DNA of 64,000 nt. It comes from Zygnema cylindricum. Its lineage: Eukaryota; Streptophyta; Zygnematophyceae; Zygnematales; Zygnemataceae. A program made the translations under genes and the position numbers. The notes beneath the pieces were generated by a model that worked only from the letters and a program-made list of their open reading frames with translations, was not told the DNA's origin and made no database searches. Where the stretch lies: NCBI GenBank assembly GCA_037447655.1, contig JBBHKE010002019.1, positions 90,428 to 154,427 of the forward strand. Reading direction: 5' to 3'. Below are positions 44,001 through 54,309 of this stretch, one piece after another (the stretch's first letter is position 1; each line of letters opens with the position of its first letter).

Positions 44001-44120
44001 CGCCAAGTAAGCATACCTCTAGCCATTAAAGACATGAATTCTTGGAGACACGCCTATAACTTGTTGTTTTATGAGAACTGGTGCAGGTGGTGCTGCAACA
44101 GTAGTTATAGAAGTAGACAT
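41080..44120 (-). pseudogene. Copia gag-pol reading frame with nonsense codons
   Basis: One long frame interrupted by stops at 44019 (TAG), 43776 (TAA), 43752 (TAG), 43444 (TAG), 43384 (TAG), 43339 (TGA), 42469 (TAG) and 41539 (TGA), plus a one-base shift near 43495. Landmarks: WAKKNSQAQNALKLCLS, GGTMAEYTDNFRALID, CSEKGHGNRY (last Cys of the knuckle replaced by Tyr), GWIMDTGASAHMC, ELWHKRLGHVHYDSLKKM, CDGCSLGKIHKLPF, LRSDNGGEYISKEFD, TPQQNGVSERLNRTIGE, HLRVFGSKCF, KWVFQLKLNPDGTIERYKA, DFEETFSPVVR and HQMDVKTTFLHGELEE. In the gag stretch, replacing stops by Gln restores plausible text (for example around LLLAGKF and in the Gln/Asn-rich linker). Confidence 0.88.
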
Positions 44121-45004
44121 ACTTAAGCAGAAGCTAACAAGAAATCCTATCAAACACTGATATTTGTCACACTATAAAAGCTGACTCACAAGTCAAATTT
44201 ACTCAGAATTCAGCATACAAGATAATCACCATACACACTGTAAACTCCCAAAACTCCCAAAGTTACAGACAAAATGACTCAGTTAACCATAAGATATAAG
44301 ACCTGCAAGTTTCCCAAATATTGCCTTTTAATTTTCCAATATCCCAAAACTGAGTGCAAAATAACTTACTAAGTCCTAAACTTACTCTTAGAATATGTCT
44401 ACTGCTAGCAAACAAATCAGCAAATAACATCTGGCACTGTAGTACTGTACTATAATGTGACAAGGTACCTAAACTGTACGTCACTGTAGCAAGAGTACTG
44501 TATAAGGGTTACAGAATTGGGTACTTAGTGGCTAGGGCTAGGCTGCTATAGTTGCGATTTCAGAGCAGCGCAGTTGCGATTCCAGAGCAGCGCAGCTGCG
44601 ATTCCAGACCAGCGCAGCATAGCAGCATAGCAACTTAGCGGCGTAGCAACTTAGTAGCGCAGCAGCGTAGCAGCGCAGCATAGCAACGCCGCAGAATGTA
44701 GATTGAGCTGTATAGTTCTAGAAGGAAGTTTTGGATAGATCTCGGTTGACCGTGAAGGTCCACGTGTACAGCTGTATAGTACTAGGTTGACCAGCAGTTA
44801 GTTAGTTTAAATAGTCGAGTAAGACCTAGTGAATGACACCTCGAGTAGACGTACACAGCTAACGCAACCTTGTATTCTCTTTCAAGTAATAAAGCGCAAC
44901 CTTGTCTGTGAGTTCTGTATGCTCCTGCTGTTGCTACGGGAAGATCCTTGGTGTGTTCCGCTGTGCACTGTGACGTGTTGTGGTGTATTGTTGCCTCTTT
45001 TACA
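41080..45004 (-). mobile_element. Ty1/Copia retrotransposon, 3'-truncated
   Basis: In sense order: 5' LTR 45004-44165 (TGTAAAAG ... GTGACA), a TATCAG-containing primer-binding-like site, then gag from ATG 44120 (UBN2 type), a degenerate zinc knuckle, protease with DTGAS (43085 region), the integrase zinc and core regions and N-terminal reverse transcriptase ending at EKGKEKLV. The order PR-IN-RT defines Copia. The rest of RT, RNase H and the 3' LTR are missing; the breakpoint abuts the kinase fragment at 41079. The LTR contains 21-bp GCGATTCCAGAGCAGCGCA repeats (44555-44690). It interrupts an inverted Harbinger-like element at about 45004. Confidence 0.9.
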
Positions 45005-45949
45005 ACGCTAGTCGACAAACTTACGTACGTCTAAAGTTTCACGGTAATGTAACTTGTACGGTGCTGATTTCAATTTTTTGGTACGGCTGCGGATTTTATC
45101 GTTTTTTTCTAAGGGTATGTCCCCATGTGCATAAGTAAGGGTTTTTATTTGTCGTTTTGCTGTAAAACTTAGCGCCGTACTGCCTAAGTTCCGACCGTAC
45201 GAAAAAATAGCAAATTTGTAGAGTACAATTTGCGTCATCTTCGATCTTATGATGTACGGAAATGTGTCATCTTGGGTTTTTCGACCCACTTCGACGACAA
45301 AAAACGTCATCTTCAACCTTATGTTTAAAACACATGCGCGATGTGTTTTAAAATTAGAGATTTTACAAAAACAAATAGGAATATATATTCGCACGTGCCG
45401 TAATTTTCGAAAATTTTCAAACAATTTCAAGCGACGTGGAAATGTACATGATTCGTTATGTTTTGTCCGTTTTTGTTTAATACGACAAAGAGAAGTACAC
45501 AATTTGTTGTGTTTTGTCCGTTTCCTTCCGGTACAGATTTTTTTTTTGCAGGGGTCTCAAGCTTCCGATGCCATTTCACGTCGACCCGACAATAGACGCA
45601 AAAGCAAAGGCGCATCTCCTTCAACCGTGAAACGGCACAGGTTGGAGGACGGTAGGTGTACAATGTTACGCAAAGTCACGCGACGTCACAAACGGTTACG
45701 GAAAATAACGTGCGTCATCACAGATTGTAGACGTTGACAGCTGTCACGGGCATTGTCAACGTATACAATCTTCACACCCTTAAGTAACAATTTCGGTGAC
45801 ACACATAGGGACACTTGAAATCCGGGTCCGCCGGATCTCCGCTAAAAAACAAAGTAAGTTCGCTAAGTTTCAAGTACATGGGGACATACCCTAAGTTATG
45901 AAGGAAAACGACACGAAATAACAATAACTTTACCACATGAGAAAATACC
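45005..45949 (-). mobile_element. Inverted Harbinger-like host element, interrupted by Copia and copy 3
   Basis: The sequences 45005-45112 and 45892-45949 together match the left part of the 27058 element in reverse: GCTAGTCGACAAAC, AAAGTTTCACGG, GGTACGGCTGCGGATTTTATC, then after the insertion AAGTTATGAAGGAAAACGAC and CACATGAGAAAATACCC. The Copia LTR cuts it at about 45004, and copy 3 sits inside it. Confidence 0.75.
45113..45891. mobile_element. Harbinger-like element, copy 3, with TAA TSD
   Basis: A 779-bp element with ends GGGTATGTCCCCATGTGC and GTACATGGGGACATACCC, flanked by TAA on both sides (45110-45112, 45892-45894). A short CACATGCGCGATGTGT palindrome lies near 45332. It is diverged from copies 1 and 2 but has the same design. 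The 162-codon frame inside shows no transposase motif. Confidence 0.8.
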
Positions 45950-47929
45950 CTTCGAGCTGACATTATTTTCGCCACTTACCACATATTCTTTCTGCTGACA
46001 CTTGTCAGGTTGCTAATCCGAAGGTTACGATTGATTGATAAGAATCTCACCTTCTGACCTGTCGACAAATAGACAAGCGTGCACAGGAAAAAAATGTTTT
46101 TAAAGTGACAAAAAAATAATTTTAACAGTAAGCAATCCACGCGTATTATACTGATTCTTGGGGACACAAAGCTTGACTTGATGGCATAGTTGTTCACGAC
46201 GATTAGTGCAAACGTACCAATCGCAACGAATTAAACGTAACGAACACATTGAACCTTTTGAACAAATCGTAAAAAATCGTTAATGAAATTTCATCCGTAC
46301 AATTCCGTTCAATTAACACAAAAAAAATATTACATATAGCGCATTTTGTAAGATTTCCATTAAATGAGCGCTAAAATATTACAAATATTTGAATAAAATT
46401 GACAATCCATGCAAGTACTAAAACACCTTCGTCAACGGCTAGCGAAGTATGTGGAAGTAGACTACGTAGTGGTATTAGACATTGGGGGGAGGTCCTATTT
46501 GGCGGGCGGCGGAGACCTTCAAGGAGGATTTTGCCCGGGCAATGTAAATCCTTCCTAGTTATTGATAAGGACAGAAAATTATCGCGCGAAGCGCGGAGAA
46601 TTCTTTTTTAACAGTCTCCTCGCGGATTAGGTCAGATAGACATGAAAAAAAAAAGTGTTCATTTTCAAAGAGTTCTCATATAGAGCATTCGCCACAAATA
46701 ACGTCATGCGCGTCGTATGAGAACATGTAAATCGCGTACGCGACTCAAAATATCTCCATATTATAATTTGCGTTCACACTTTAAGCACTACCATTTAATC
46801 CGTCGAACAATTGAGTCGCGCGTCACGTGAGAACAGTTAATCCTTTACCATTAAAAACTAAAACAAAAATTTTGCCGCGCGTTACGTGAGAACACTTCAC
46901 GTGTGACATTAAAAATAACAAAAAAAAAATACAGTCATATTGTCGACGTTTGGCGCCGCGGGCGAAATTTTTTTTAGTACGCTACAGGAAATGCGGATCA
47001 TACGCCGAGGGTATAAAAATATCTTACGGTCATTATTGGAGTAGTATTTTGAAAAGAGGAGAAGGTATTTTGAGAGCGGAGAAGTATATTTAAATTTCTA
47101 AAGTACAAAACAAATCCGCGTGTACGATATACATACTCCAAAATGTGACGTTGTTTATCGATTTTCGTACGGTCGAAAGTGAAATTACGTACTTTTCAAT
47201 GTAGATTAACTCTCCTCGCGGATGTCCGTACGTGGTAATGTTGAATTCCGTACTCTTCAATGTAGATTACCTCTCCGCGCGAATTACGTACGTTCCGTAC
47301 TCTGATGTACATTAACCCTCCGTACGAATTTCGTACGCTCAAATGTGAACTAACTTTTTTTCAGTATGTATCCCAAATGATTACGTTTCAAATTGTATTG
47401 AAAATGCACGATTCACACTAGAAACGGATGGTGAATGAGATGACAAAATGAATGCTCTCGTACCATTCATTTCGAAAAAAAACAAAAAACAGAGGCGCCA
47501 AACAGCTCGACCGCTCGGCTGTCAACCTTTTTGGAGCGTAGCGACGGGCAAAATTTACTTTTTGGAGCGTAGCTACGGACAAAACATACGGTCAAGTGCG
47601 TCAAAATTGGACAACTGTGGTAAGTCATATTCTTTTCCACAAACCCTTTTCGGAATGCAGAATTCCGAGTTAGAAGAAAAATGAAGTCCTATCCCGAATG
47701 AATGATCCGTACTGTAACAATTTTTTTTGGAATGATGACCCTTTATCAAAGAACCAATCAAAATCATCTAAAACTACCTTTTATCAAAGAACCAATCAAA
47801 ATCATCTAAAACTATACGTAAAAAAATTTCAACAATTTTTTTTTTAAACGTTGACGAAACAACCTCCCCCTTTCTTACCTCTTGCAGGTGAAACAAACTT
47901 TGCGCGCTCATCTCCCATCCCACACATCT

Positions 47930-47930
<1 letters not shown>
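45950..47930. other. Gene-free repeat region
   Basis: No gene recognised. Contents: a decayed MITE near 45990-46140; repeated CGCGCGTYACGTGAGAAC words at 46690-46930; a three-unit minisatellite of about 60-70 bp around 47180-47340 (CGTACTCTTCAATGTAGATT, CTCTCCGCGCGAATTACGTACG); and a ~35-bp segment at 47409-47443 repeated in inverse at 54166-54205. A 45-bp direct repeat (CCTTTATCAAAGAACCAATC) is near 47740-47812. Confidence 0.6.

Positions 47931-47991
<61 letters not shown>
47931..47991. repeat. Poly-C run of about 60 bases
   Basis: Uninterrupted C except at the edges, directly before the telomere-like start of the Crypton A fragment. The run yields a spurious polyproline frame. Likely an expansion or assembly artefact. 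Confidence 0.9.
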
Positions 47992-47994
<3 letters not shown>

Positions 47995-48717
47995 CCCTAA
48001 ATCCTGCAGCTTAACCTTAAATCCTACAGTTTTGTATTTCTATTTTTGTATTTATTTTCTTGTTTTTATTTCATCTTTTTTCATTCCTTTACTTGTTTCC
48101 TTTCAACTCTTTTGTTTTAAATTAAACTTTTTAAAGGTTTTTCTTATTGTTTTCGTTTTATTATGTTTATTTCTTTTTCTTCTTCATAAAATTTTTCTTT
48201 TCAATGGTTTCTTGGCGTAAAGGAATTTTCCAAATTTTACCTAGTATTGTATCAGGGCTTACATTTGGAAACTGTCAAAAAATTGTTCATTTAGAAGATG
48301 ACGATAACAATGTAGGAATAAAATACCCCCACAATATACTAAATCAAATAGAGCACGAATCATCAAAGATACATTAAAAAAGCGTAATCCAAACATAGAA
48401 TCAGCTTATCGAGTTGGTTTAAATCGTTATGCAAATTTTTGGGAGGCACAAGGGCACCCAAATGTAACCATTACACCTGATGGGGTTATTGGACTATTAG
48501 AGAACAACAAAGATAAAAGTTATGCAACACTAATACAATGGGTGAAAAGACTCCAAGACTCATATAAAACGCAATTAGCCATAAAATGAGGGGGTGGTGA
48601 AAGCATTAGATACAACAATATTATCCAAAAACTTTTACAATAATCTCAACAAAATACATCATTTAAAAAAAAAAAATAACCATGAAGACCGCTAGGAAGG
48701 CATACGAGAAGCGTATT
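47992..48717 (+). mobile_element. Crypton fragment A, 5' part (interrupted by LTR element)
   Basis: Closely matches 54400-55110: short CTAACCCTAAATCCTGCAG repeats, a T-rich leader, an ATG frame (start SWRKGIFQILP), an intron-like segment, then RNPNIESAYRVGLNRYANF, WEAQGHPNVTITPDGVIG and LIQWVKRLQDSYKTQLAIK. It stops where the TGTTAAATTT LTR begins and resumes at 52851. A TAG here (48690) corresponds to CAG in copy B. Confidence 0.85.
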
Positions 48718-49786
48718 TGTTAAATTTGTGTATTTTCTAGGTCTGAATTTATTCTATGTGTTTGTCAGATGGTCTTGTCTAAGTCATCCATACTTGTCGT
48801 AGTCACTGGAAGACAGAGATAGCCATGGCTGCCCCCATAGTCAAAAAGAAGAAACAGGCAAAAACAGGCAGAAAAACTGATAGGTGGCTAATGTGCTGCT
48901 CTAAACTGGATTTGAACCTGGGTCTGTGGTTTCCTATGTAGACGTAATCCTTATCCAATAAGGCGTTACTGAAACAAAACACGTGACGGGTTTCAAAGAT
49001 ATATAAACATTAACGCAACAGCTACTTAACAGCAGACTAACCAAAAAGAGCAATTCATGCATGTACGCGAATCTGAACCATGTAAAATATGTTTTGATCG
49101 GACGGCCGGCATTATAGCCGCAACGCGAAGTGAGATTTTGGCGGCATACGGAGATAGCGTCACGCGGTGCCACGTGGCGCCACATTATTTGATACCGGAG
49201 AAGATGGGAGGAGGAACCATGGCTTCCGATTTGACAGGTGTCACCTTGTAGACCTTGTCGTACAATGGACGTACAATAAGTACATCGCCCATTGTACCTT
49301 CTTGTACTTTATATTGTTCCTATTAGACTAGGGTTTAGTAGTAGGTAGTCGTGAGTAGGCAGACCAAGACTTAGTGATATTTAGGTACCTCTCTCTAAGA
49401 GAGCTTGTAACTATAAAGGTCATCTTTCACCAGCCATAACTTAATGCTCGGGTGAGCAAATTCAGTGATTCTTTTTGCTGCAGACTCAGGGGAGTCTAAG
49501 CTACACAGGGGTGTTGTCGGTCAGAGTATTTGCTTGCCAAGGTGGCACTTATTTAGTGGGAAAGTCAAAGTGGGGAGTATTGTCCAAAACACATATTCAA
49601 GCTTTGCATTATGTGGTGGAACTGAGCACACAAAAGGTCTTCTCTTCACGGGGGTGAAGGTGTATTGGGGTTTTTATTGTCAAGGGATCATTCATTTGGG
49701 TTTATATCAACTTGGAGTCGGCACTATCTAGATTAGCTTCTTTTGGATCTGCGAATTCTGTGGGCAATGGAGCCCATAGAATTTCA
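48718..49786 (+). repeat. 5' LTR of the TR-GAG element
   Basis: 1069 bp, starting TGTTAAATTTGTGTATTTTC and ending CCCATAGAATTTCA. It includes the inverted tRNA-like module (about 48908-48970; on the minus strand CAGACCCAGGTTCAAATCC) and, at its end, the gag ATG (49769). Confidence 0.9.
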
Positions 49787-51166
49787 AGTTATGGGCCCAC
49801 CATCTAGGGTGTCTATGTTCGATGGAATAGACTTCACTTATTGGGAGTTTATTATGGAGGGATTGCTTTTTGAGAAGCACTTATGGGGAATTATTTTTGG
49901 ACAAGTGAGATGTCCGCCACCTGGCTTTGGAGGAGGTTACTATGGAGAATCATCTGAGGCTGCTCAGAATATCAACCGGAGTTCAGATGAATCAAAAGGT
50001 GAAGGGAAAAACCTTTCCGTGGATAGGGAAATAGTGGAGAAGGATAAAGGGACACTTATGGTGAGGGGAGCTATGCTCTCCGCCACATCTTCACTTAGAG
50101 GGGTTATAAGTAAAACTGAAGTAAATGATAGTAAAATTTGGGAGTATAAAAACACTATAGCAAAACATCTTATACTTAGATATGTGTCTAAGTCCATAGC
50201 TATCACTCTTTTAAGTCTTACCAAGTCTTCGGAAATATGGGAAACACTAAGGCAGATTTATAAGAGTGAGACTATTCAGAGGCAGCATTAGTAAAACAAG
50301 AAATAGAGGCCTATGTTTATAAAGGCGGTAACATGATAGAGTTTTGCAATGATATTGCTGCGTTATATGTTGAGCTTGCTAGTGCGGGGTATGTAGAATC
50401 TGAGGAGAGAAAGATCAATACACTACTCATGAAACTCCCAGATGAGTACGAAAACATCATTAATCGTATGCAGGCAATGGATGGCTCCTAATGGACTTGG
50501 AGCTTTACCATGGGGATAATTCTTGTGAGGGAAAGCACTTTGGAGCTTCTTAGGGGAAGTGAGAGGGTAACTACCTTTACAGCTGGTGGTGATTGGCGGA
50601 AGCGTGATAAGAGGAACGGCGGTGACGAGCGGAAGCGTGATGAGAGGAAGAAAGACAAAGGTAAACCTTATCGGAACTTTGGTGGAAAGAGAGGGAGAGC
50701 AAAAGAAAGGGGAGCTTTGAAAAAGGGTGTTTGCTTCTTTTGTAGAGAACCGGGTCACTATATAGAGGAGTGTCCTTGCTTGGAAGAACTTAGAAGTTGG
50801 AATGTAAAAGAGGAGGAAGAAGGGGAAGAGGAGAAAGAGGATGAAGAAATATTGGAGCTTCTTCACATCGGTAGAATGGAGAAGAGAGAGAAGTACACAA
50901 AAATTACACGAAAGCAACGATGTGCTTTTGGAGGTATAAGGGAAGTAAAGGGAAGGGAGGTACTTGAGGGAGTTAGAAATGATGAAGATGTCAAGGAGTG
51001 TAAAAAGTATAACTTAGAAATGAGAAAGTCAAATCTAGAATCTATAATTGAAAAAGGGAAAAGTAAAAATAATGAGGATAATTTTATAGATATTTTGGAA
51101 ACACAAAACTGGTTGCAACGGGAGACTTCAACGGATTCCGAGGAAAGGGGAGAAGTAAATCCATAG
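49769..51166 (+). pseudogene. Gag polyprotein of the TR-GAG element, with disruptions
   Basis: The likely start is the Met of MEPIEFQVMGPPSRVSMFDG, inside the 5' LTR, by comparison with the related gag at 28897. Reads FTYWEFIMEGLLFEKHLWG, CPPPGFGGGYYG, EYKNTIAKHLILRYVSKSI, EIWETLRQIYKSE, then after a one-base shift near 50283 LVKQEIEAYVYKGGNMIEF and KINTLLMKLPDEYENIINRM. After a TAA near 50489 comes a basic region and a CCHC zinc knuckle (CFFCREPGHYIEEC, about 50731-50772). A very Glu-rich tail follows to a TAG at 51164. Copia-like (UBN2) gag. Confidence 0.85.
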
Positions 51167-51202
51167 GGGGTTTTAAAAGATAGGGGAGAAGAGGAATATT
51201 TA

Positions 51203-51742
51203 ATGAAAGGTTTAGGGGAGGAGAAATATTTATTGGGAATAAAAATAGAAAGTGATAGCGGAAAGAATTCCTTGGGAGAGAGTGAGGAAAGTTCAAAAAA
51301 TGGGATGAGTATCAAGGATAAAAATATGAGTACGGAAGACGTAGATCTTATGAGGAACTTAGCGGGGATACTTGTTTTTTCGAAAAATTTGGGGGGTAAT
51401 GGACTTGACATCACTAATGGGAGTGATGCCATCTATGAAGGTGCGCCTGTAAAAGGGTTAGCATCGGGGTGTGTGTTGCAGATTGAGGATGTGGCTGGCT
51501 GTTTGAATTGCAAGAGGGAAATGGGATTTTGTGTGGATGGAAAAGTGATGAGGTGGATAAAATCTTTGCTCGGATTTATAAAAAGTGAGATGCCAAATAA
51601 AATGTGTGATCAGCAAGATGGAATGTTAATTTCAGCTCATCTATTAGACCTTTTAAAATATGAGGGTATATTCTTAAAGTTTAATTATAGGAAAAGAAAG
51701 AATTTAAAAAAAGGGGATTTTGTTGTTGTTATTTTTATTTAG
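51203..51742 (+). CDS. Uncharacterised ORF downstream of gag in the TR-GAG element
   Basis: A 179-codon open frame between gag and the 3' LTR. The text is protein-like: LMRNLAGILVFSKNL, DAIYEGAPVKGLASGCVLQI, CLNCKREMGFCVDGKVMRW, LISAHLLDLLKYEGIFLKFN. I recognise no domain; a CLNC plus FC pair of cysteines is visible. It may be an accessory protein, a degraded pol remnant, or captured host sequence. Confidence 0.5.
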   Translation: MKGLGEEKYLLGIKIESDSGKNSLGESEESSKNGMSIKDKNMSTEDVDLMRNLAGILVFSKNLGGNGLDITNGSDAIYEGAPVKGLASGCVLQIEDVAGCLNCKREMGFCVDGKVMRWIKSLLGFIKSEMPNKMCDQQDGMLISAHLLDLLKYEGIFLKFNYRKRKNLKKGDFVVVIFI

Positions 51743-51781
51743 TGGGAGTTGGCGCAATAGAAGACTAAAAATTAAGGGGAG

Positions 51782-52850
51782 TGTTAAATTTGTGTATTTT
51801 CTAGGTCTGAATTTATTCTATATGTTTGTCAGATGGTCTTGTCTATGTCATCCATACTTGTCGTAGTCACTGGAAGACAGAGATAGCCATGGCTGCCCCC
51901 ATAGTCAAAAAGAAGAAACAGGCAAAAACAGGCAGGAAAACTGATAGGTGGCTAATATGCTGCTCTAAACCGGATTTGAACCTGGGTCTGTGGTTTGCTA
52001 TGTAGACGTAAGCCTTATCCAATAAGGCGTTACTGAAACAAAACACGTGACGGGTTTCAAAGATATATAAACATTAACGCAACAGCTACTTAACAGCAGA
52101 CTAACCAAAAGGAGCAATTCATGCATGTACGCGAATCTGAACCATGTAAAATATGTTTTGATCGGACGGCCGGCATTATAGCCGCCACGCGAAGTGAGAT
52201 TTTGGCGGCATACGGAGATAGCGTCACGCGGTGCCACGTGGCGCCACATTATTTGATACCGGAGAAGATGGGAGGAGGAACCATGGCTTCCGATTTGACA
52301 GGTGTCACCTTGTAGACCTTGTCGTACAATGGACGTACAATAAGTACATCGCCCATTGTACCTTCTTGTACTTTATAGTGTTCCTATTGGACTAGGGTTT
52401 AGTAGTAGGTAGTCGTGAGTAGGCAGACCAAGACTTAGTGATATTTAGGTACCTCTCTCTAAAAGAGCTTGTAACTATAAAGGTAATATTTGACCAGCCA
52501 TAACTTAATGCTCGGGTGAGCAAATTCAGTGATTCTTTTTGCTGCGCACTCAGGGGAGTCTAAGCTACACAGGGGTGTAGTCAGTCAGAGTATTTGCTTG
52601 CCAAGGTGGCACTTATTTAGTGGGAAAGTCAAAGTGGGGAGTATTGTCCAAAACACATATTCAAGCTTTGCATTATGTGGTGGAACTGAGCACACAAAAG
52701 GTCTTCTCTTCACTGGGGTGAAGGTGTATTGGGGTTTTGATTGTCAAGGGATCATTCATTTGGGTTTATATCAACTTGGAGTCGGCACTATCTAGATTAG
52801 CTTCTTTTGGATCTGCGAATTCTGTGGGCAATGGAGCCCATAGAATTTCA
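51782..52850 (+). repeat. 3' LTR of the TR-GAG element
   Basis: 1069 bp, same ends as the 5' LTR, with about 20 differences by eye, and the tRNA-like module at about 51972-52035. Confidence 0.9.
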
Positions 52851-53068
52851 ATATTCTCTCAAAGATTACAAAGGTTTTTCAACATTTTGGTTGGAGTTGG
52901 CCGAAAGAAAGCACAAAGAAAAAAAATTGGGGATGGAACCGTACACCAACATTCAAGTGAGGTATGTATCGATAAAAATACGAAATCTTGTATTCCATGT
53001 TTTTGATTTATGTTGTTTTTTACTTTACAATTTATTTTATTGGGTGTGTTTCTTTTAAAATGGGGAAA
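52851..53068 (+). mobile_element. Crypton fragment A, continuation and 3' truncation
   Basis: Resumes the Crypton at the TR-GAG insertion point (SLKDYKGFSTFWLELAERK, MEPYTNIQVR, donor GAG then GTATGT). It follows copy B to about 53068, then diverges at GTGTTAGGTTATTGGG, which could be another LTR start. Confidence 0.8.
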
Positions 53069-54300
53069 AAAGTGTTAGGTTATTGGGTGAATCGGCGGAT
53101 CGGCTGGATTCACGATTTTGTTTAATTTGTGTTCAGTTTGCGTCGGCAGTTTTTTGTCACGTTTATGTTTCGTTTGAGTGTTACGTACGGATAGAATTAC
53201 GTTGTGTTGTTTCGTACGTCGGTTCATTTAGTACGCAGGACCTTCGTACATTATGTTTGGTCCAGCGCACGGTTGAAGTTCCGCGTCATTTCTATTTTGG
53301 CGCTCAAGGTTCTAGTGAGTGTGTGAGTGAGTGTCCGTGAAGTTAGTAAGTTAGTGACGTGAGGAGAAAGTAGAGAAGTCGTGTAGAGTAAGTCTCCCCG
53401 TATATTCTTATTTAAGGAGAAGTCTGAGTTAGGAATTATTATGCGTCTTGTAGTGGTAGATGCATCATGCGTCTGAAATAGTGATGCATAAAAGGAGGGA
53501 ATGAGAAGGGAGTTAGGGAGGGAGGGATAGTGGGAGGGAGGGAGGGATAAAAGGAGGGAGGGTGGGCAGATTGTGAGAGAGGGAGGGAGGGAAGGAGGGA
53601 GAGGGAGGGTGAGAGAGGAGGGATGTTGAGAGAGGAAAGGAGAGAGAGAGAGGGAAGGAGTAAGGGATGGAGGGAGGGCAGATTGCCAAGGTGGGAGGGC
53701 AGATTGAGAAGGTGGGAGGGCAGTTTAGGAAGGTGGGAGGGCAGTTTAGGAGGGAGAGAAAGTGAATGAATGGGGGAAAAAATGTTGAAGAATTGATAGT
53801 TTAATGTTTAGTGTTAAAAGAGGGCGAAAAATCAAAAAGAGGAGAAAGAAAAAAGAAAGAAAAAAGTTTGGTTCAAGCAGGATTTTACAGGTTGTTTTTG
53901 TTTGTTTTTTCGCCACCTTTTTTTTTCGGGTGATGTTTGTTTGTTGGTTGTTTTTTTGAACCATCCCTTTTTGTTTGGATGTCTCGGCCGGTCACCGTGT
54001 AAAAAATATATGTTACTGTGCGTATGAAAAACGATGGTTTGGTACGAATGTATTTGAGTCATTCGACGCTTAATCGTACGGCATCATTAATCACATCGCG
54101 ACGTTTTTGTTGACGTCAGATGACGTCAAAGGCAATTCACGTCCAAAAAAAAAAAAGACATTCGTTTCTTCATCTCATTCACCATCCGTTTCTAGTGTGA
54201 ATCGTGCATTTGAAACGTAAGTAAATATGGACTTACGTTAATTCATTTGTCACGTACGTTTTAACTAAAGGTTTTGAATTATGTTTTAACGTATCTAGTG
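53069..54300. other. Gene-free stretch between the two Cryptons
   Basis: Begins TGTTAGGTTATTGGGTG, possibly a solo-LTR fragment, unproven. A GGGAGGGAGG tract lies at about 53480-53760, T-rich text and TGACGTCAGATGACGTCA near 54112. No gene recognised. Confidence 0.5.
53480..53760. repeat. GGGAGGGA-rich tract
   Basis: Purine-rich repeat with a GGTGGGAGGGCAGATTGAGAA subrepeat (about four units) near 53685-53750. Confidence 0.9.
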
Positions 54301-54309
54301 TTAAAACCT

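Larger units (their letters stand above)
48718..52850 (+). mobile_element. Gag-only LTR retrotransposon (TR-GAG type)
   Basis: LTRs of 1069 bp at 48718-49786 and 51782-52850 (TGTTAAA ... TTTCA), about 2 percent different by eye. The interior (1995 bp) carries gag but no protease, integrase or reverse transcriptase. A polypurine tract (AAGGGGAG) precedes the 3' LTR. The insertion target is a Crypton: the flanks are GTATT on the left and ATATT on the right, and copy B at 55105 supplies the uninterrupted sequence (CCTATTCTTTCAAAG). It must rely on another element for replication. Confidence 0.92.

Noticed and set aside
45249-45737. 162-codon ORF in Harbinger-like copy 3
   Set aside because: It starts in the repeat end, does not match the ORF of copies 1 and 2, and has no domain signature.
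47882-48220. 112-codon ORF with a long polyproline stretch
   Set aside because: It is the translation of the poly-C run plus T-rich Crypton leader.
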